64,000 bases of DNA from Mesorhizobium sophorae. Its GTDB lineage: Bacteria > Pseudomonadota > Alphaproteobacteria > Rhizobiales > Rhizobiaceae. The notes beneath the pieces were generated by a model that searched no databases, was not told where the DNA came from, and saw nothing but the letters and a program-made list of their open reading frames with translations. Positions 31,749-41,896 of this stretch are shown here, piece after piece. Made by a program: the position numbers and the translations under genes. Each line of letters begins with the position of its first letter. Position 1 is the first letter of the stretch. The DNA is taken from assembly GCF_002270415.1 (NCBI RefSeq), contig NZ_NNRI01000008.1, forward strand, positions 248,001 to 312,000, written 5' to 3'.

Positions 31749-34486
31749 GCCAAGTCACCCACTTCGTTGTCGTCCGTATTGGCGGCATCGAGATCGGGCT
31801 GGTTCGCCGGCTTCGGCATCTTGATGGTGAAGACCGCGCCCGAACGGTCGGTTCGGTTTGCCGCCGTGATCGTGCCCCCCATCGCCTCGACGAAGCCGCG
31901 GCAGATTGACAGGCCGAGCCCGGTGCCGGCGCGGACTTGGTCGCGCTTGCGCACCCGGTAGAACGTATCGAAAATCCGTTCCAGGTCGCCGGAAGGGATG
32001 CCCGGCCCTTCGTCCATGACCTGCAGGATAACAGAACCATTGTCGGTCCAGCCCTGTATCCGGATCGTCGAGCCGGGCGGCGCGTATTTCGCCGCATTGT
32101 CGAGGAGATTGAACAGCGCCTGCTCGAACAGCACGGGGTCGACTTTCAACATCGGCAAATCGCTGGGGATGTCGATCTCGGTCTTGTGCTCAGCGATGAT
32201 TTTCCTGGCCCTCTGCAGGGCGGAACCGACGATGTCTCCGACATAATGGAAAGCATAGTTCGGCTCCATCGCGCCGGACTCGATCTTGGTCATGTCGAGC
32301 AGATTGGCGATGAAGCGGTTCAACCGCTCGGATTCGTCGAGCACGGTCGTCAAGAGCTCCACCCGGTCCTGTTCGGGAAGTGCCGGTGCGAATTCCCTCA
32401 GCGTGCCGGCCGCGCCCATGATGGCGGCGAGCGGCGTCTTCAAATCATGCGAGATGGACGTGAGAAGTGCCGAGCGCAGCCTGTCCGCCTCGGCCGCGAG
32501 CTTGGCGCGGTCGACGTCGGCGACGAGCTGGATGCGCTCGATGGCGACCGCCGCCTGGTCGGCCAGTGCATCGAGCAGGCGCTGCTGCTCGGGCGTCAGC
32601 AACGGACCCTGCTTGTCGTTGTCGAGGCCGACGACGCCGATTGCCGTGCGCCCGGTGCGCAAGGGAAGATAGAGGCGCTTGGCGCCCGGAAGCGTATCGG
32701 CGCCGCGTCCCGCGGCACGGTCATGCTCCCAGGCCCAGCGGGCGGCTGCGATGTCGGCCTCGGCCAGCGTGTCGTCGGGCGGATAGCCGGCCTTGACGGT
32801 GATCGTTCCGTCTTCGGGCAGCAACAACACCACCCGCAGCTTCAGCATCGAGGCGATCTGGAAGGCGGTGGCCCAGAGAACATCGTCGAGCGTGCCGGCA
32901 CCGGCGAGCTTCTTTGAAAAGAGGTAGATGTCCTCGGTGGCTCGCGCCCGCGAGCGGGCGGCGATCGCCTGGCGCTGCACGCGCACCGTCAGATTGCTGG
33001 CAATGACGGCGACAACCAGGAAGACGCCGAGCGCAACGATGCTCTCCGGATCCCGGATCGTCAGTGTGTAGCGCGGCTCCAGGAAAAAATAGTTGAACGC
33101 AAGCGCGCTGGCGAGACAGGCATAGAGAGCCGGCCACAATCCGCCGGTCACCGCCGATGCCAGCACCCCGACGAGAAAGATGATGGCGAGGTTGCGAACG
33201 TCCAGGAACTGGTCGAGAAGGACGGCGAAGGCGAGCGAGCCCATGACATAGGCCGTGGCCTTGAGATAGGGCCATATCTGGAACTGCCACTGCTCGTCCG
33301 CCGCCCTGACGTTCCTCGACGTCGCCTCGGTGTTGCGTTCGTTTCCCGAAATGACATGGACGCTGATGTCACCGGCATTGCGGATGAGATCGTAGGTGAG
33401 CGAGCCCTCGATCAATTCGCGCCAGCGCGACCGGGTCGGCCTGCCGACCACGATATGGGTGAAATTGTTCGCCGTCGCATAACGCACGATGTCCTGCGCC
33501 AAGTTCTGACCCGGAATGGTCGTCACCTCGGCACCAAGCTGTTGGGCGAGGCGCAGGTTCGTGGCGAGCCGGTCCTTGTCCTCCTCGGGCATGCTGGCCG
33601 AGCGAGGGCTGTCGACATGCAGCGCCGTCCACGGTGCGCGAAGCCGGTCGGCCAGCCTGCGTGCATAGCGGACGCGGGCCGAGCCTCCCTGGCGCGCGTC
33701 GAGACAGACGAGGACCCTTTCGCCTGCAGCCCACGGCCCGGGAATGGCATGCGCCTGCATATGGATCAGCAACTGGTCGTCGACGCGCTGGGCGGTGCGG
33801 CGCAGCGCCAATTCCCTCAGCGCCGTCAGATTGCCGGGCGAGAAATAGTTCTCGATGGCGCGCTGGGCAGTGTTGGGGAAATAGACCTTGCCTTCCTCGA
33901 GCCGCTTGATCAGGTCGTCGGGGGTGAGATCGATGATCTCGACATCGTCGGCCTGGTCGATGATGGAATCGGGAACCGTCTCGCGGACCCTGACCTTGGT
34001 GATCTGGGCGACGACATCGTTCAGGCTTTCGACGTGCTGGATGTTGAGCGTCGTGTAGACGTCGATGCCTCGCGTCAGGATTTCCTGGACGTCGAGGTAG
34101 CGCTTGGGGTGGCGGCTGCCAGGCGCGTTGGTGTGGGCGAGTTCGTCGACGAGAACCAACGCCGGACGCCGGGCGAGGATGGCGTCGATATCCATCTCGT
34201 CGAGGACGCGCCCCTTGTAGTCGACCTTGCGGCGGGGAATGACCTCATAGCCCTCGACCAGGGCCAGTGTTTCCTTGCGGCCATGCGTCTCGACGACGCC
34301 GATCACCACGTCGACGCCGTCGGCCAGCCTGGCGCGGCCAGACATCAGCATCTCGTAGGTCTTGCCGACGCCGGGTGCCGCACCCAGGAATATTCTCAGG
34401 CGGCCGCGTTCCTCCCGCTCGGCATGATCGAGCAGCGCGTCGGGAGAAGGTCTGGTTTCGTTGCGGCTGTCGTCCGGCATCAGCAT
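31745..34486 (-). CDS. kdpD: Osmosensitive K+ sensor histidine kinase KdpD
   Basis: A 913-residue sensor kinase. Domains in order: the N-terminal KdpD domain with Walker A GAAPGVGKT at 35-43 and LVDELAHTNAPGSRH, a universal-stress-protein domain to about 370, four clustered transmembrane helices about 400-500, a GAF domain about 520-650, HisKA with ISHDLKTPLAAI near 690, and HATPase with DEGPGIPSGDL and GTGLGLSICRG. It senses low K+ and turgor-related signals. Starts 51 bases after kdpC and overlaps kdpE by 4. Confidence 0.96.
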   Translation of the reverse strand: MLMPDDSRNETRPSPDALLDHAEREERGRLRIFLGAAPGVGKTYEMLMSGRARLADGVDVVIGVVETHGRKETLALVEGYEVIPRRKVDYKGRVLDEMDIDAILARRPALVLVDELAHTNAPGSRHPKRYLDVQEILTRGIDVYTTLNIQHVESLNDVVAQITKVRVRETVPDSIIDQADDVEIIDLTPDDLIKRLEEGKVYFPNTAQRAIENYFSPGNLTALRELALRRTAQRVDDQLLIHMQAHAIPGPWAAGERVLVCLDARQGGSARVRYARRLADRLRAPWTALHVDSPRSASMPEEDKDRLATNLRLAQQLGAEVTTIPGQNLAQDIVRYATANNFTHIVVGRPTRSRWRELIEGSLTYDLIRNAGDISVHVISGNERNTEATSRNVRAADEQWQFQIWPYLKATAYVMGSLAFAVLLDQFLDVRNLAIIFLVGVLASAVTGGLWPALYACLASALAFNYFFLEPRYTLTIRDPESIVALGVFLVVAVIASNLTVRVQRQAIAARSRARATEDIYLFSKKLAGAGTLDDVLWATAFQIASMLKLRVVLLLPEDGTITVKAGYPPDDTLAEADIAAARWAWEHDRAAGRGADTLPGAKRLYLPLRTGRTAIGVVGLDNDKQGPLLTPEQQRLLDALADQAAVAIERIQLVADVDRAKLAAEADRLRSALLTSISHDLKTPLAAIMGAAGTLREFAPALPEQDRVELLTTVLDESERLNRFIANLLDMTKIESGAMEPNYAFHYVGDIVGSALQRARKIIAEHKTEIDIPSDLPMLKVDPVLFEQALFNLLDNAAKYAPPGSTIRIQGWTDNGSVILQVMDEGPGIPSGDLERIFDTFYRVRKRDQVRAGTGLGLSICRGFVEAMGGTITAANRTDRSGAVFTIKMPKPANQPDLDAANTDDNEVGDLA

Positions 34487-34537
34487 CGATCATGGATGGC
34501 GCCGGGGGTAGTGTCGATCCCCGGCACCCACCATTCA

Positions 34538-35101
34538 CTATTTCGCGGCGTCCAGCGCAAGGTTGAGACCGAGCACGTTGACCACCGGTTCTCCCATGAA
34601 GCCGAGTTCCCTGCCCTCGACCTGGCTGTCGACAAGCGCCTTGACCTTGGCCTCATCGACGCCCCTGGCCTTGGCCACCCGGGCCACCTGGAAGTAGGCC
34701 GCTTCCGGGCTGATGTGCGGATCGAGGCCGCTGCCGGACGTCGTCACCAGGTCCATCGGTACGGGCTGATTCGGATTCTCCGCTTTCAGCTTTTCGGCAT
34801 CGCCCTTGATGCGGTCGATCAGCTTGGGGTTGGTCGGGCCGAGGTTGCTGCCGCTGGAGGCAGCGGCGTTGTAGCCGTCGCCTGCTGCCGAAGGGCGGCC
34901 ATGGAAGTACTTGTCGCTGACAAAGGCCTGGCCGATCCGTTCGGAGCCGACGACCTTGCCGTCCTTTTCGATCAGGCTGCCATTGGCCTGGCGCGGGAAC
35001 AGCGCCTGGGCGATGCCGGTCATGCCGATCGGATAGATGAGGCCGGTCAGCACCGTGAAGAAGACGATCATGGTGATCGCGGGTCTTATCTGGGTGAGCA
35101 T
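34538..35101 (-). CDS. kdpC: Potassium-transporting ATPase subunit C
   Basis: A 187-residue single-span subunit of the KdpFABC pump. It has an N-terminal membrane helix ([19 protein letters not shown]), then GSLI, the conserved [21 protein letters not shown] region and [12 protein letters not shown]. KdpC joins the catalytic subunit and stabilises ATP binding. ATG 35101 lies 11 bases after the kdpB stop. Confidence 0.95.
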   Translation of the reverse strand: MLTQIRPAITMIVFFTVLTGLIYPIGMTGIAQALFPRQANGSLIEKDGKVVGSERIGQAFVSDKYFHGRPSAAGDGYNAAASSGSNLGPTNPKLIDRIKGDAEKLKAENPNQPVPMDLVTTSGSGLDPHISPEAAYFQVARVAKARGVDEAKVKALVDSQVEGRELGFMGEPVVNVLGLNLALDAAK

Positions 35102-35112
35102 GGACGTATTCC

Positions 35113-37206
35113 TTAAGCGAGGCCGAGGGCGGTTACGATCATGTCGATCGCCTTGATGCCGACGAAGGGGACGATGATGCCGCCGAGGCCGTAGACGAGC
35201 AGGTTGCGGCTGAGCAGCGCGCCGGCGCCGATGGCACGATATTTGACGCCTTTCAGCGACAGCGGGATCAGCGCGATGATGATCAGCGCGTTGAAGATGA
35301 TGGCCGACAGGATAGCGCTTTGCGGCGTCGCCAGATGCATGATGTTGAGCGCCTGCAGCGGGCCGGTCGTTTGCCCCGGCGCGACGTAGAACACGGCGAA
35401 CATCGCCGGGATGATGGCGAAGTACTTGGCGACGTCGTTGGCGATCGAGAAGGTGGTCAGCGACCCGCGCGTCATCAGCAGCGCCTTGCCGATCTCGACG
35501 ATCTCGATCAGCTTGGTCGGATCGCTGTCGAGGTCGACCATGTTGCCGGCCTCGCGCGCGGCGACCGTGCCGGTGTTCATGGCGACGCCGACATCGGCCT
35601 GGGCAAGGGCCGGCGCGTCGTTGGTGCCGTCGCCGCACATGGCGACAAGCTTGCCCTTGGCCTGCTCGTCGCGGATCAACTTCAGCTTGTCCTCGGGCGT
35701 CGCCTGGGCGAGGAAGTCGTCGACGCCGGCTTCCGCGGCGATGGCCGCCGCCGTCATCGGGTTGTCACCGGTGATCATCACCGTGCGGATGCCCATCTTG
35801 CGCAGTTCGGCGAAGCGCTCCCGGATGCCGCCCTTGACGATATCCTTGAGATGCACGACGCCCAGCAGGCGCCCGTCACGCTCGACCGCCAGCGGCGTGC
35901 CGCCCGACTTGGCGATCTCGTCGGCGATCGCCTGGAGGTCCCTGACGGTATCGCTGCCGGGCCGTGTGGCGTGGGCTGCGACCGTCGACTGGCTGACATG
36001 GGCGAGCACGGAATCGACCGCGCCCTTGCGCACCGAGGAGCCGTCGATATCGACGCCGCTCATCCGGGTCTGTGCGGTGAAGGGCACGAAGGTGGCGTGC
36101 AGCGTTGCCATGTCGCGGGCGCGGATGGCGTATTTCTCCTTGGCCAGCACGACGATCGAACGGCCTTCCGGCGTTTCATCGGCAAGCGACGCGAGCTGGG
36201 CGGCGTCGGCCAGTTCCTGTTCGGTGACGCCCTTGACCGGGCGAAACTCGGTCGCCTGGCGGTTGCCGAGCGTGATGGTGCCGGTCTTGTCGAGCAGCAG
36301 CGTGTCGACGTCGCCGGCGGCCTCGACGGCGCGTCCGGACATCGCCAGCACGTTGAAGCGCACCAGGCGGTCCATGCCAGCGATGCCGATGGCCGACAGC
36401 AGGGCGCCGATGGTGGTCGGGATCAGGGTGACGAACAGCGCGACCAGCACGGTTACCGAGATGTAGCCACCCGAATACGAAGCGAAGCTCGGGATCGTCG
36501 CCGTCGCCAGCACGAAGATCAGCGTCATGCCGACGAGCAGGATGTTGAGCGCGATCTCGTTCGGCGTCTTCTGGCGCTCTGCGCCTTCGACCAGCGAGAT
36601 CATGCGGTCGAGGAAGGTATGGCCCGATGCCGCGGTGATGCGCACGCGGATCCAGTCGGACAGCACCTGTGTGCCGCCGGTGACCGCCGAACGGTCGCCG
36701 CCAGATTCGCGGATGACTGGCGCGGATTCGCCTGTTATCGCCGCTTCGTTGACGGAAGCGACGCCTTCGATCACTTCGCCGTCCGACGGGATGATGTCAC
36801 CGGCCTCGACCAGCACGGCATCGCCGACCTTGAGGCTGGTACCGGGCACCAGTTTGTATTTCGTGCGGTCTTCGCCGGTCAAAAGCTTGGCCTGGGTTTC
36901 GGTGCGCGCCTTGCGCAGCGAATCCGCCTGGGCCTTGCCGCGGCCTTCGGCGACAGCTTCGGCGAAATTGGCGAACAGCACGGTGAACCACAGCCAGATG
37001 ATGATCTGCAGCGTGAAGCTGAAATCGCCACCGCCGGTGATCAGATCCCTGACGAACAGCACGGTCGTAAGCGCCGAAACGACGGCGACGACGAACATCA
37101 CCGGATTTCTGATCAGGGTGCGCGGGTTCAATTTCTTGAAGGCCCCGCCGATAGCGGGCAAGAGGATGCTAGCATCCATGATGCTCGCGGATTTTGAGTG
37201 GCTCAT
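35113..37206 (-). CDS. kdpB: Potassium-transporting P-type ATPase subunit B
   Basis: A 697-residue P-type ATPase. It has the TGES actuator motif in [11 protein letters not shown] near 158, the phosphorylation site DKTGTITLG with Asp 306, [13 protein letters not shown], and the hinge motif [20 protein letters not shown]. It hydrolyses ATP to drive K+ moved through KdpA. ATGA overlap couples it to the small membrane-protein gene just upstream, not directly to kdpA. Confidence 0.97.
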   Translation of the reverse strand: MSHSKSASIMDASILLPAIGGAFKKLNPRTLIRNPVMFVVAVVSALTTVLFVRDLITGGGDFSFTLQIIIWLWFTVLFANFAEAVAEGRGKAQADSLRKARTETQAKLLTGEDRTKYKLVPGTSLKVGDAVLVEAGDIIPSDGEVIEGVASVNEAAITGESAPVIRESGGDRSAVTGGTQVLSDWIRVRITAASGHTFLDRMISLVEGAERQKTPNEIALNILLVGMTLIFVLATATIPSFASYSGGYISVTVLVALFVTLIPTTIGALLSAIGIAGMDRLVRFNVLAMSGRAVEAAGDVDTLLLDKTGTITLGNRQATEFRPVKGVTEQELADAAQLASLADETPEGRSIVVLAKEKYAIRARDMATLHATFVPFTAQTRMSGVDIDGSSVRKGAVDSVLAHVSQSTVAAHATRPGSDTVRDLQAIADEIAKSGGTPLAVERDGRLLGVVHLKDIVKGGIRERFAELRKMGIRTVMITGDNPMTAAAIAAEAGVDDFLAQATPEDKLKLIRDEQAKGKLVAMCGDGTNDAPALAQADVGVAMNTGTVAAREAGNMVDLDSDPTKLIEIVEIGKALLMTRGSLTTFSIANDVAKYFAIIPAMFAVFYVAPGQTTGPLQALNIMHLATPQSAILSAIIFNALIIIALIPLSLKGVKYRAIGAGALLSRNLLVYGLGGIIVPFVGIKAIDMIVTALGLA

Positions 37207-37412
37207 TTTGGAGCTCCGGCTTCGCTGTTGTTGGATGGCACCGATCGATCGGATGCCGAAAAGGGCGGCCCATAGACCAGCAGCCAGATCACGATCATGA
37301 CCGCCGCAATGCCCAGGAACGTGGATACGCTCGGGAAGGGAGGGGGAGTTGCCTCCCCCTCATTGTCGGCCTTGGGCCGAGCCTTGCGACGCGTGGTGTT
37401 GAACCAGGACAT
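37203..37412 (-). CDS. Small single-span membrane protein between kdpA and kdpB
   Basis: A 69-residue protein. It has a basic cytoplasmic-looking start [20 protein letters not shown], a proline-rich link, one hydrophobic helix ([17 protein letters not shown]) and a short polar tail. ATG 37412 lies 25 bases after the kdpA stop, and its stop overlaps the kdpB start by ATGA, so translation is coupled to the pump. It is not one of the standard subunits F, A, B or C. It may be an accessory or regulatory peptide of the complex (inference). Confidence 0.75.
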   Translation of the reverse strand: MSWFNTTRRKARPKADNEGEATPPPFPSVSTFLGIAAVMIVIWLLVYGPPFSASDRSVPSNNSEAGAPK

Positions 37413-37437
37413 GACTTCTATCCAAGACGGGGCGGCA

Positions 37438-39141
37438 TCAGAATGTCTGCCCATGGATCATTGCCAGGTGTTCGACGATCGGCCCGATCGCCAGTGCCGG
37501 GAAGAAGGTCAGGCCGACGACGATCAGGATGACGCCGACCAGCAGGCCGACGAACAGCGGGCCATCGGTCGGGAACGTGCCCGCCGAGGCCGGGACCGTC
37601 TTCTTGGCCACCAGCGAGCCGGCAATGGCCAGCGCCGGAATGATGACCAGGAAACGTCCCATCAGCATGGTGATGCCGAGCGTGATGTTGTACCAGGGCG
37701 TGTTGCCGCTGAGGCCGCCAAAGGCCGAGCCGTTGTTCGCTGCCGCCGAGGTATAGGCGTAGAGTATCTCGGAGAAGCCATGCGGCCCGCCATTGGCGAT
37801 GGATGCCACAGCGCTCGGCAGGACCACGGCGATGGCCGTGAAGACCAGCATCGCCAGCGGCAGGCAGAGGATGGCCAGCATCGCCATCTTGACTTCCTTG
37901 GCTTCGATCTTCTTGCCGAGATATTCGGGCGTTCGGCCAACCATCAGTCCGGCAACGAAGACGGCGACGACGATGAACATCAGGATTCCATAGAAGCCGG
38001 CGCCGACGCCGCCGACGATGACTTCGCCGAGCTGCATGTTGATCATCGGGATGAAGCCGCCGAGCGCCGTGAAGCTGTCGTGCATGGCGTTGACCGCGCC
38101 GCAGGATGCGGCGGTGGTGACGACCGCAAACAGGGCCGACATGGCGATGCCGAAGCGCGTCTCCTTGCCCTCCATGTTGCCGCCATCGATGCCAAGCGCG
38201 TGCACCAGCGGATTGCCGCCAGCTTCCGCCCAGTAGCAGACGGCGACACCGGCGATGAACAGGGTGCCCATCGTGGCCAGGATCGCCCAGCCCTGGCGTT
38301 GGTTGCCGACCATGCGGCCGAAGACGTTGGTCAAGGCAGCACCGAGTGCGAAGATCGTCACCATCTGGATCAGGTTGGAGATCGCGTCGGGATTTTCGAA
38401 CGGATGCGCGGCATTGGCATTGAAGAAACCGCCGCCATTGGTGCCGAGCATCTTGATGGCCACCTGCGAGGCGACCGGACCGACCGCGATCGTCTGCTGG
38501 GCGCCTTCAAGCGTGGTGGCGTTGACGTATGGGCCGAGCGTCTGCGGCATGCCGAGATAGACGTAGACAAGGGTCAGGACGATGCAGAGCGGCAACAGCA
38601 CATAGAGGGTGCAGCGGGTCATATCGACCCAGAAATTGCCGATGGACTTGGCCGAGGCACGGGCGAAACCACGGATCAGCGCGACCGCGATGGCGATGCC
38701 GACCGCCGCCGACAGGAAGTTCTGCACGGTGAGGCCGGCCATCTGCACGAGGTAGGACATCGTGCTCTCGCCACCATAGTTCTGCCAGTTGGTGTTGCTC
38801 ACGAAGCTGACGGCGGTGTTGAAGGCGAGGTTGGGTTCGACAGCGGTCATGCCGGCGGGATTGTAAGGCAGCACGCCTTGCAGCCGCTGCAGAACGTAAA
38901 GCACCAGGAAGCTGGCAACGCTGAAGAGCATGATGCCTGCCGCATAGGCGGTCCAGTGTTGCTCCTCGCGTTCACTGGTGCCGGCGATGCGATAGAGCCC
39001 GCGTTCAATCGGGCCTAGAACCGGCGAAAGAAATGTCCGGTCGCCGTTGAAGACGCGGTACATGTAGCCGCCGAGCGGCTTCACCAGCAAAACGACGATC
39101 CCGCAGTAGACGAGGATCTGTAGCCATCCGTTGAGTGTCAT
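37438..39141 (-). CDS. kdpA: Potassium-transporting ATPase subunit A
   Basis: A 567-residue ion-translocating subunit related to K+ channels. The four selectivity-filter loops are visible: [41 protein letters not shown] and [11 protein letters not shown]. The N-terminus [19 protein letters not shown] and PLGGYM are typical. Starts 34 bases after the kdpF stop. Confidence 0.97.
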   Translation of the reverse strand: MTLNGWLQILVYCGIVVLLVKPLGGYMYRVFNGDRTFLSPVLGPIERGLYRIAGTSEREEQHWTAYAAGIMLFSVASFLVLYVLQRLQGVLPYNPAGMTAVEPNLAFNTAVSFVSNTNWQNYGGESTMSYLVQMAGLTVQNFLSAAVGIAIAVALIRGFARASAKSIGNFWVDMTRCTLYVLLPLCIVLTLVYVYLGMPQTLGPYVNATTLEGAQQTIAVGPVASQVAIKMLGTNGGGFFNANAAHPFENPDAISNLIQMVTIFALGAALTNVFGRMVGNQRQGWAILATMGTLFIAGVAVCYWAEAGGNPLVHALGIDGGNMEGKETRFGIAMSALFAVVTTAASCGAVNAMHDSFTALGGFIPMINMQLGEVIVGGVGAGFYGILMFIVVAVFVAGLMVGRTPEYLGKKIEAKEVKMAMLAILCLPLAMLVFTAIAVVLPSAVASIANGGPHGFSEILYAYTSAAANNGSAFGGLSGNTPWYNITLGITMLMGRFLVIIPALAIAGSLVAKKTVPASAGTFPTDGPLFVGLLVGVILIVVGLTFFPALAIGPIVEHLAMIHGQTF

Positions 39142-39175
39142 GGTTGTAGCTTTCCGGACCTTGCGTCTATTGCCG

Positions 39176-39265
39176 TCAGAAGCGTTCTGGACGAACGAGG
39201 GCGTATGTCAGGTAGACGAGCAGGAACAGCGTCACGCTGCCACCGAGAATATAGTCGACGAGCAT
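39176..39265 (-). CDS. kdpF: Potassium-transporting ATPase subunit F
   Basis: A 29-residue hydrophobic peptide, [20 protein letters not shown] followed by YALVRPERF. It has the KdpF pattern: one helix and the ending LVRPERF. KdpF stabilises the KdpABC complex in the membrane. GAGGA stands eight bases before ATG 39265, and kdpA starts 34 bases downstream. Confidence 0.9.
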   Translation of the reverse strand: MLVDYILGGSVTLFLLVYLTYALVRPERF

Positions 39266-39280
39266 TTCGCGGTCCTCGCG

Positions 39281-39361
39281 TTAGAGAATGTCACAGGCTT
39301 TGATGTAGGCGAAGGACAGGGCAAAAAACAAAATCCCGATCCCGAGAACGACGATGTCCAT
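39281..39361 (-). CDS. 26-residue membrane peptide heading the kdp operon
   Basis: The minus-strand frame ATG 39361 to TAA 39281 encodes MDIVVLGIGILFFALSFAYI followed by KACDIL. It is one transmembrane helix with a short Lys-Ala-Cys-Asp tail. AAGGAA precedes the start at a normal distance, and the stop lies 15 bases before the kdpF start codon. Similar tiny peptides ahead of kdpF exist in other Gram-negative kdp operons as far as I recall, mostly unannotated. It may be another pump-associated peptide. Confidence 0.65.
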   Translation of the reverse strand: MDIVVLGIGILFFALSFAYIKACDIL

Positions 39362-39405
39362 TGTGCTTGTTCCTTGCTTCCGATCTTCTACTTTCGACCG
39401 TAGCG

Positions 39406-39456
39406 CCTGCCACAGGCAGGTCGGCGATTGCGTAAACAGGTCGGCGATTGCGTAAA
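39406..39456 (-). promoter_or_regulatory. Tandem 20-bp repeat and dyad upstream of kdp, candidate KdpE site
   Basis: CAGGTCGGCGATTGCGTAAA occurs twice, perfectly and without a gap (39417-39436 and 39437-39456). Overlapping its left end is the dyad CCTGCC-ACA-GGCAGG (39406-39420). The repeats lie 55-95 bases before the first kdp start. OmpR-class regulators such as KdpE bind direct repeats spaced by whole helical turns, and 20 bases is close to two turns. Assignment to KdpE is inference. Confidence 0.55.
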
Positions 39457-39707
39457 AAGCGGCCCGCCATACTTCAGGTGTGACGGCGCCAACTTTTGCT
39501 CAAGGCGGAATATGGACCCGATCGCCATAAAGGTTCGAGACGGGGCGGGAAGGAAAGAAATAGGAATCTTATAAAGGTTTTTCGCCCGGCTCATGGCCGG
39601 CCCCGGGCCAACAAATTTGGGTCGCTGGGGACGTCATTGCCGCGCCGAGCGGAACAAAACTTCCAATGCGAGATTGTCGACCTGAGGGCTCACCACAGGA
39701 GATGACC
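39457..39707. other. Rest of the kdp / DUF892 divergent intergenic region
   Basis: About 250 bases without a gene between the kdp control repeats and the DUF892 start. It must contain the DUF892 promoter. It has a purine-rich tract (GGGGCGGGAAGGAAAGAAATAG) and a short palindromic stretch GGCCGGCCCCGGGCC, but no box that I can assign with confidence. Confidence 0.4.
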
Positions 39708-40205
39708 ATGGCAAAGCAGAAAATGCTCGACGATCTGTTTCACGACACCCTGAAGGACATCTATTTCGCCGAGAAGAAGATCCTGGCGACGCTGCCGAAA
39801 ATGGCCAAGGCCGCGCAAAGCGCCGACCTGAAAGCGGCCTTCGAAAAGCACCGCACCGAGACCGAGGGCCATGTCGCAAGGCTGGAGAAGGTCTTCGGCG
39901 TCATCGGCAAGAAGCCGGTCGGCAAGACGTGTTCGGCCATCATGGGCATCACCGAAGAAGGCGCCGAGATCATGGAGGAATACAAGGAATCTCCGGCGCT
40001 CGACGCCGGCCTCCTCGCCGCAGCGCAAGCGGTCGAACACTACGAGATTTCGCGCTATGGCACGCTGAGGACCTGGGCCGGCGAACTCGGCCTGAACGAC
40101 GCGGTGACACTTCTCGAAGCCACGCTGAAGGAGGAGAAGGCCACCGACGAAGCCTTGACGCAGATCGCGGAGACGGCTGTGAACGTTGCAGCCGAAGCGG
40201 CGTAA
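39708..40205 (+). CDS. DUF892 ferritin-like protein (YciE/YciF type)
   Basis: A 165-residue all-helical protein. It has the family start LDDLFHDTLKDIYFAEKKIL, then the metal-ligand pattern HRTETEGHVARLEKVF and AVEHYEISRYGTLRTWA with conserved Glu/His residues of a ferritin-like di-iron site. YciE/YciF relatives are stress-induced. ATG 39708 is preferred over 39702 because GGAG (39698-39701) is then six bases away. Convergent with the Crp/Fnr gene. Confidence 0.88.
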   Translation: MAKQKMLDDLFHDTLKDIYFAEKKILATLPKMAKAAQSADLKAAFEKHRTETEGHVARLEKVFGVIGKKPVGKTCSAIMGITEEGAEIMEEYKESPALDAGLLAAAQAVEHYEISRYGTLRTWAGELGLNDAVTLLEATLKEEKATDEALTQIAETAVNVAAEAA

Positions 40206-40245
40206 CCTGAAAAACTCATGATCGGTGAGCCGCGCCAGGAACGAG

Positions 40246-40965
40246 CTAGCGCGGTTCCCGCATCATGCTGAGATAGGTCGGGTCGAACTCGGCTATTTCC
40301 TGCAGCCGGTGCCAGTCGAGAATGGTCACCGTGTGGTTCGCCCAGTTGACGACGCCGACCTTGCGCAAGGCGCCGATAACGCGGTTCATATGCACAACCG
40401 AGAGGCCAAGCACGTCGGCCAGTTCGGCCTGTGAAAGCGGCAGATGAAAGCTCATGTCGTTGGTGCGTTGCACCACCTGCAAGCGCACGAAAAGTTCACA
40501 GACGAGATGGGCCAGATGCGAGGTCTTGGAGCGGCGTCCCATCGCCACGATCCACTCGCGGTGAATGGCGCCATCAACCAGCGTGTCCAGCCACAACAGC
40601 CGGGTCAGATGCGGTGCCTCCTCGGTGATGGCACGCAGCCGGCTGTGATCGGCGAACATGACATGACAAGGCGACAGGGCAACGATGCCGTGATCCATAG
40701 TCTTCAGCAGGAAAGCGTGGAGATCGACGAAGTCGCCAGGCACCTGCAATGAGGTGAACTGTCGGCCGCCATTCTCCAGCACCTTGTAGCGTGCCGCCAG
40801 GCCGTCGAGGATCAAAGTCGAGTAAGTCGGCCGCGATCCCGAGGCGACAATGTCCTGTCCGGTCGCAAAATGCCTTTCGAAGGTCATGGCACCGGCCAGC
40901 AACGCTTTCTCGCCGTCGGAGAGCGCGTCGTGTTGGCCAAGGTTCAGATAAAGGGATTCAAGCAC
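40246..40965 (-). CDS. Crp/Fnr family transcriptional regulator
   Basis: A 239-residue regulator. The N-terminal cyclic-nucleotide-binding-type beta-roll includes VPGDFVDLHAFLL. The C-terminal HTH_Crp domain has LSQAELADVLGLSVVHMNRV followed by IGALRKVGVV. The four-cysteine iron-sulfur pattern of FNR is absent, so it is not an FNR-type oxygen sensor. Rhizobia have many such paralogues; the signal and targets are unknown. Confidence 0.88.
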   Translation of the reverse strand: MLESLYLNLGQHDALSDGEKALLAGAMTFERHFATGQDIVASGSRPTYSTLILDGLAARYKVLENGGRQFTSLQVPGDFVDLHAFLLKTMDHGIVALSPCHVMFADHSRLRAITEEAPHLTRLLWLDTLVDGAIHREWIVAMGRRSKTSHLAHLVCELFVRLQVVQRTNDMSFHLPLSQAELADVLGLSVVHMNRVIGALRKVGVVNWANHTVTILDWHRLQEIAEFDPTYLSMMREPR

Positions 40966-41186
40966 CGCTATCTCCAGCGAAGGGGCTCAGAGCCGATCGC
41001 CAATTCGTTTGGCGCAAGCATGGGGCGGCTGCGGAAGCACTAGGTCTTCGGACGGGGCCAGGCATTAACATTTGTTAGAGTGCACTTATTCACCGGCAAA
41101 CGCCACCTCAGGTGGAACAACAGTTCGGTCCGTGAATTGTCGGTTGAATCTCTCGCGCACGTCATCACCTGGAGGTCCAGCGCATT

Positions 41187-41423
41187 ATGCCCAGATACTA
41201 CCTCGACCTCTACAATGGTGATGGTTTGACGGTCGACGATGACGGGCAGGTGTTCGAAACGCGCGAACGCCTGCGGCGAGAGGCGATTCGCATATTGCCC
41301 GACATCGTCCGCGACGAGATGATCGAGAACGATCGCACGGTCATTACCGTGAAAGTGCGGGACGAGAGCGGGCGCCATGTCTTCGAAGCATCGCTGGTCG
41401 TCTCGTCGGGGTGGTGTGACTGA
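41187..41423 (+). CDS. DUF6894-type small protein
   Basis: A 78-residue protein with the common rhizobial pattern: MPRYYLDLYNGDGLTVDDDG at the start, a helix RERLRREAIRILPDIVRDE, and the beta pair TVITVKVRDESGRHVFEASL. Function unknown. The ATG lies 10 bases after GGAGG. It is monocistronic in this window. Confidence 0.78.
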   Translation: MPRYYLDLYNGDGLTVDDDGQVFETRERLRREAIRILPDIVRDEMIENDRTVITVKVRDESGRHVFEASLVVSSGWCD

Positions 41424-41569
41424 AAGCCTCGGCCCAGGGCTCGGACCGAAAGATTCCACTGGCCATCATTTGTAATCGTCACCGCCGCCGCACCGCTGCA
41501 CCATGCGGAAGACTGATTGAGGTGACAACGGTTCCGAAACCGACGTCCCAGCAGCGGAAGGACCGGCAT

Positions 41570-41767
41570 ATGAATCGCGCGAAAGTCGATACGGAGCGCG
41601 ACGAACGCGCCAAGCGTGAGTCGCTGATAGTGACCGCCGCCGAGCGAGCGGCGCGAGAGGAAAAGACGGCCAGGCTGAGAGCTCTGCGCCTTGCCGTGCA
41701 GTCGGCGGACGAGCCGGCATCGGCAGGCCCCAAGCCGCCACGGCGACGCGCACGTTCGACGCAATGA
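41570..41767 (+). CDS. Small charged protein of unknown function
   Basis: A 65-residue, highly charged helical protein (MNRAKVDTERDERAKRESLI, then AAERAAREEKTARLRALRLA) with a basic Pro/Arg tail. It could bind nucleic acid or a partner by coiled coil. ATG 41570 has AAGGA eight bases upstream; the in-frame ATG 41522 lacks one. A hairpin follows 59 bases after the stop. Confidence 0.6.
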   Translation: MNRAKVDTERDERAKRESLIVTAAERAAREEKTARLRALRLAVQSADEPASAGPKPPRRRARSTQ

Positions 41768-41813
41768 TCGTCGCGCAAGGTACACAGCCCGCATCTGTGA
41801 TTTCCTGCGGCTC

Positions 41814-41851
41814 CTGAAAAAGCGAAAGCCCGGCTGGGTCGAGCCGGGCTT
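41814..41851 (-). terminator. Terminator of the DUF982 gene
   Basis: Perfect 10-bp stem AAGCCCGGCT / AGCCGGGCTT with a six-base loop (41826-41851). On the minus strand it is followed by TTTCGCTTTTTCAG, a fair T-tract. It lies 46 bases after the DUF982 stop and may also end the plus-strand gene. Confidence 0.75.
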
Positions 41852-41896
41852 CCTGCGATGGCTGGTGTAGATTAGCCACCACGATGGGAGGTCGCG

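Noticed and set aside
33356..37197. Long plus-strand open frames opposite kdpD, kdpC and kdpB
   Set aside because: All lie antisense to well-identified kdp genes and show no family motif or ribosome site.
40246..40965. FNR/FixK-type oxygen regulator
   Set aside because: The cysteine cluster of FNR is absent, and nothing in the neighbourhood links it to nitrogen fixation or microaerobic genes.
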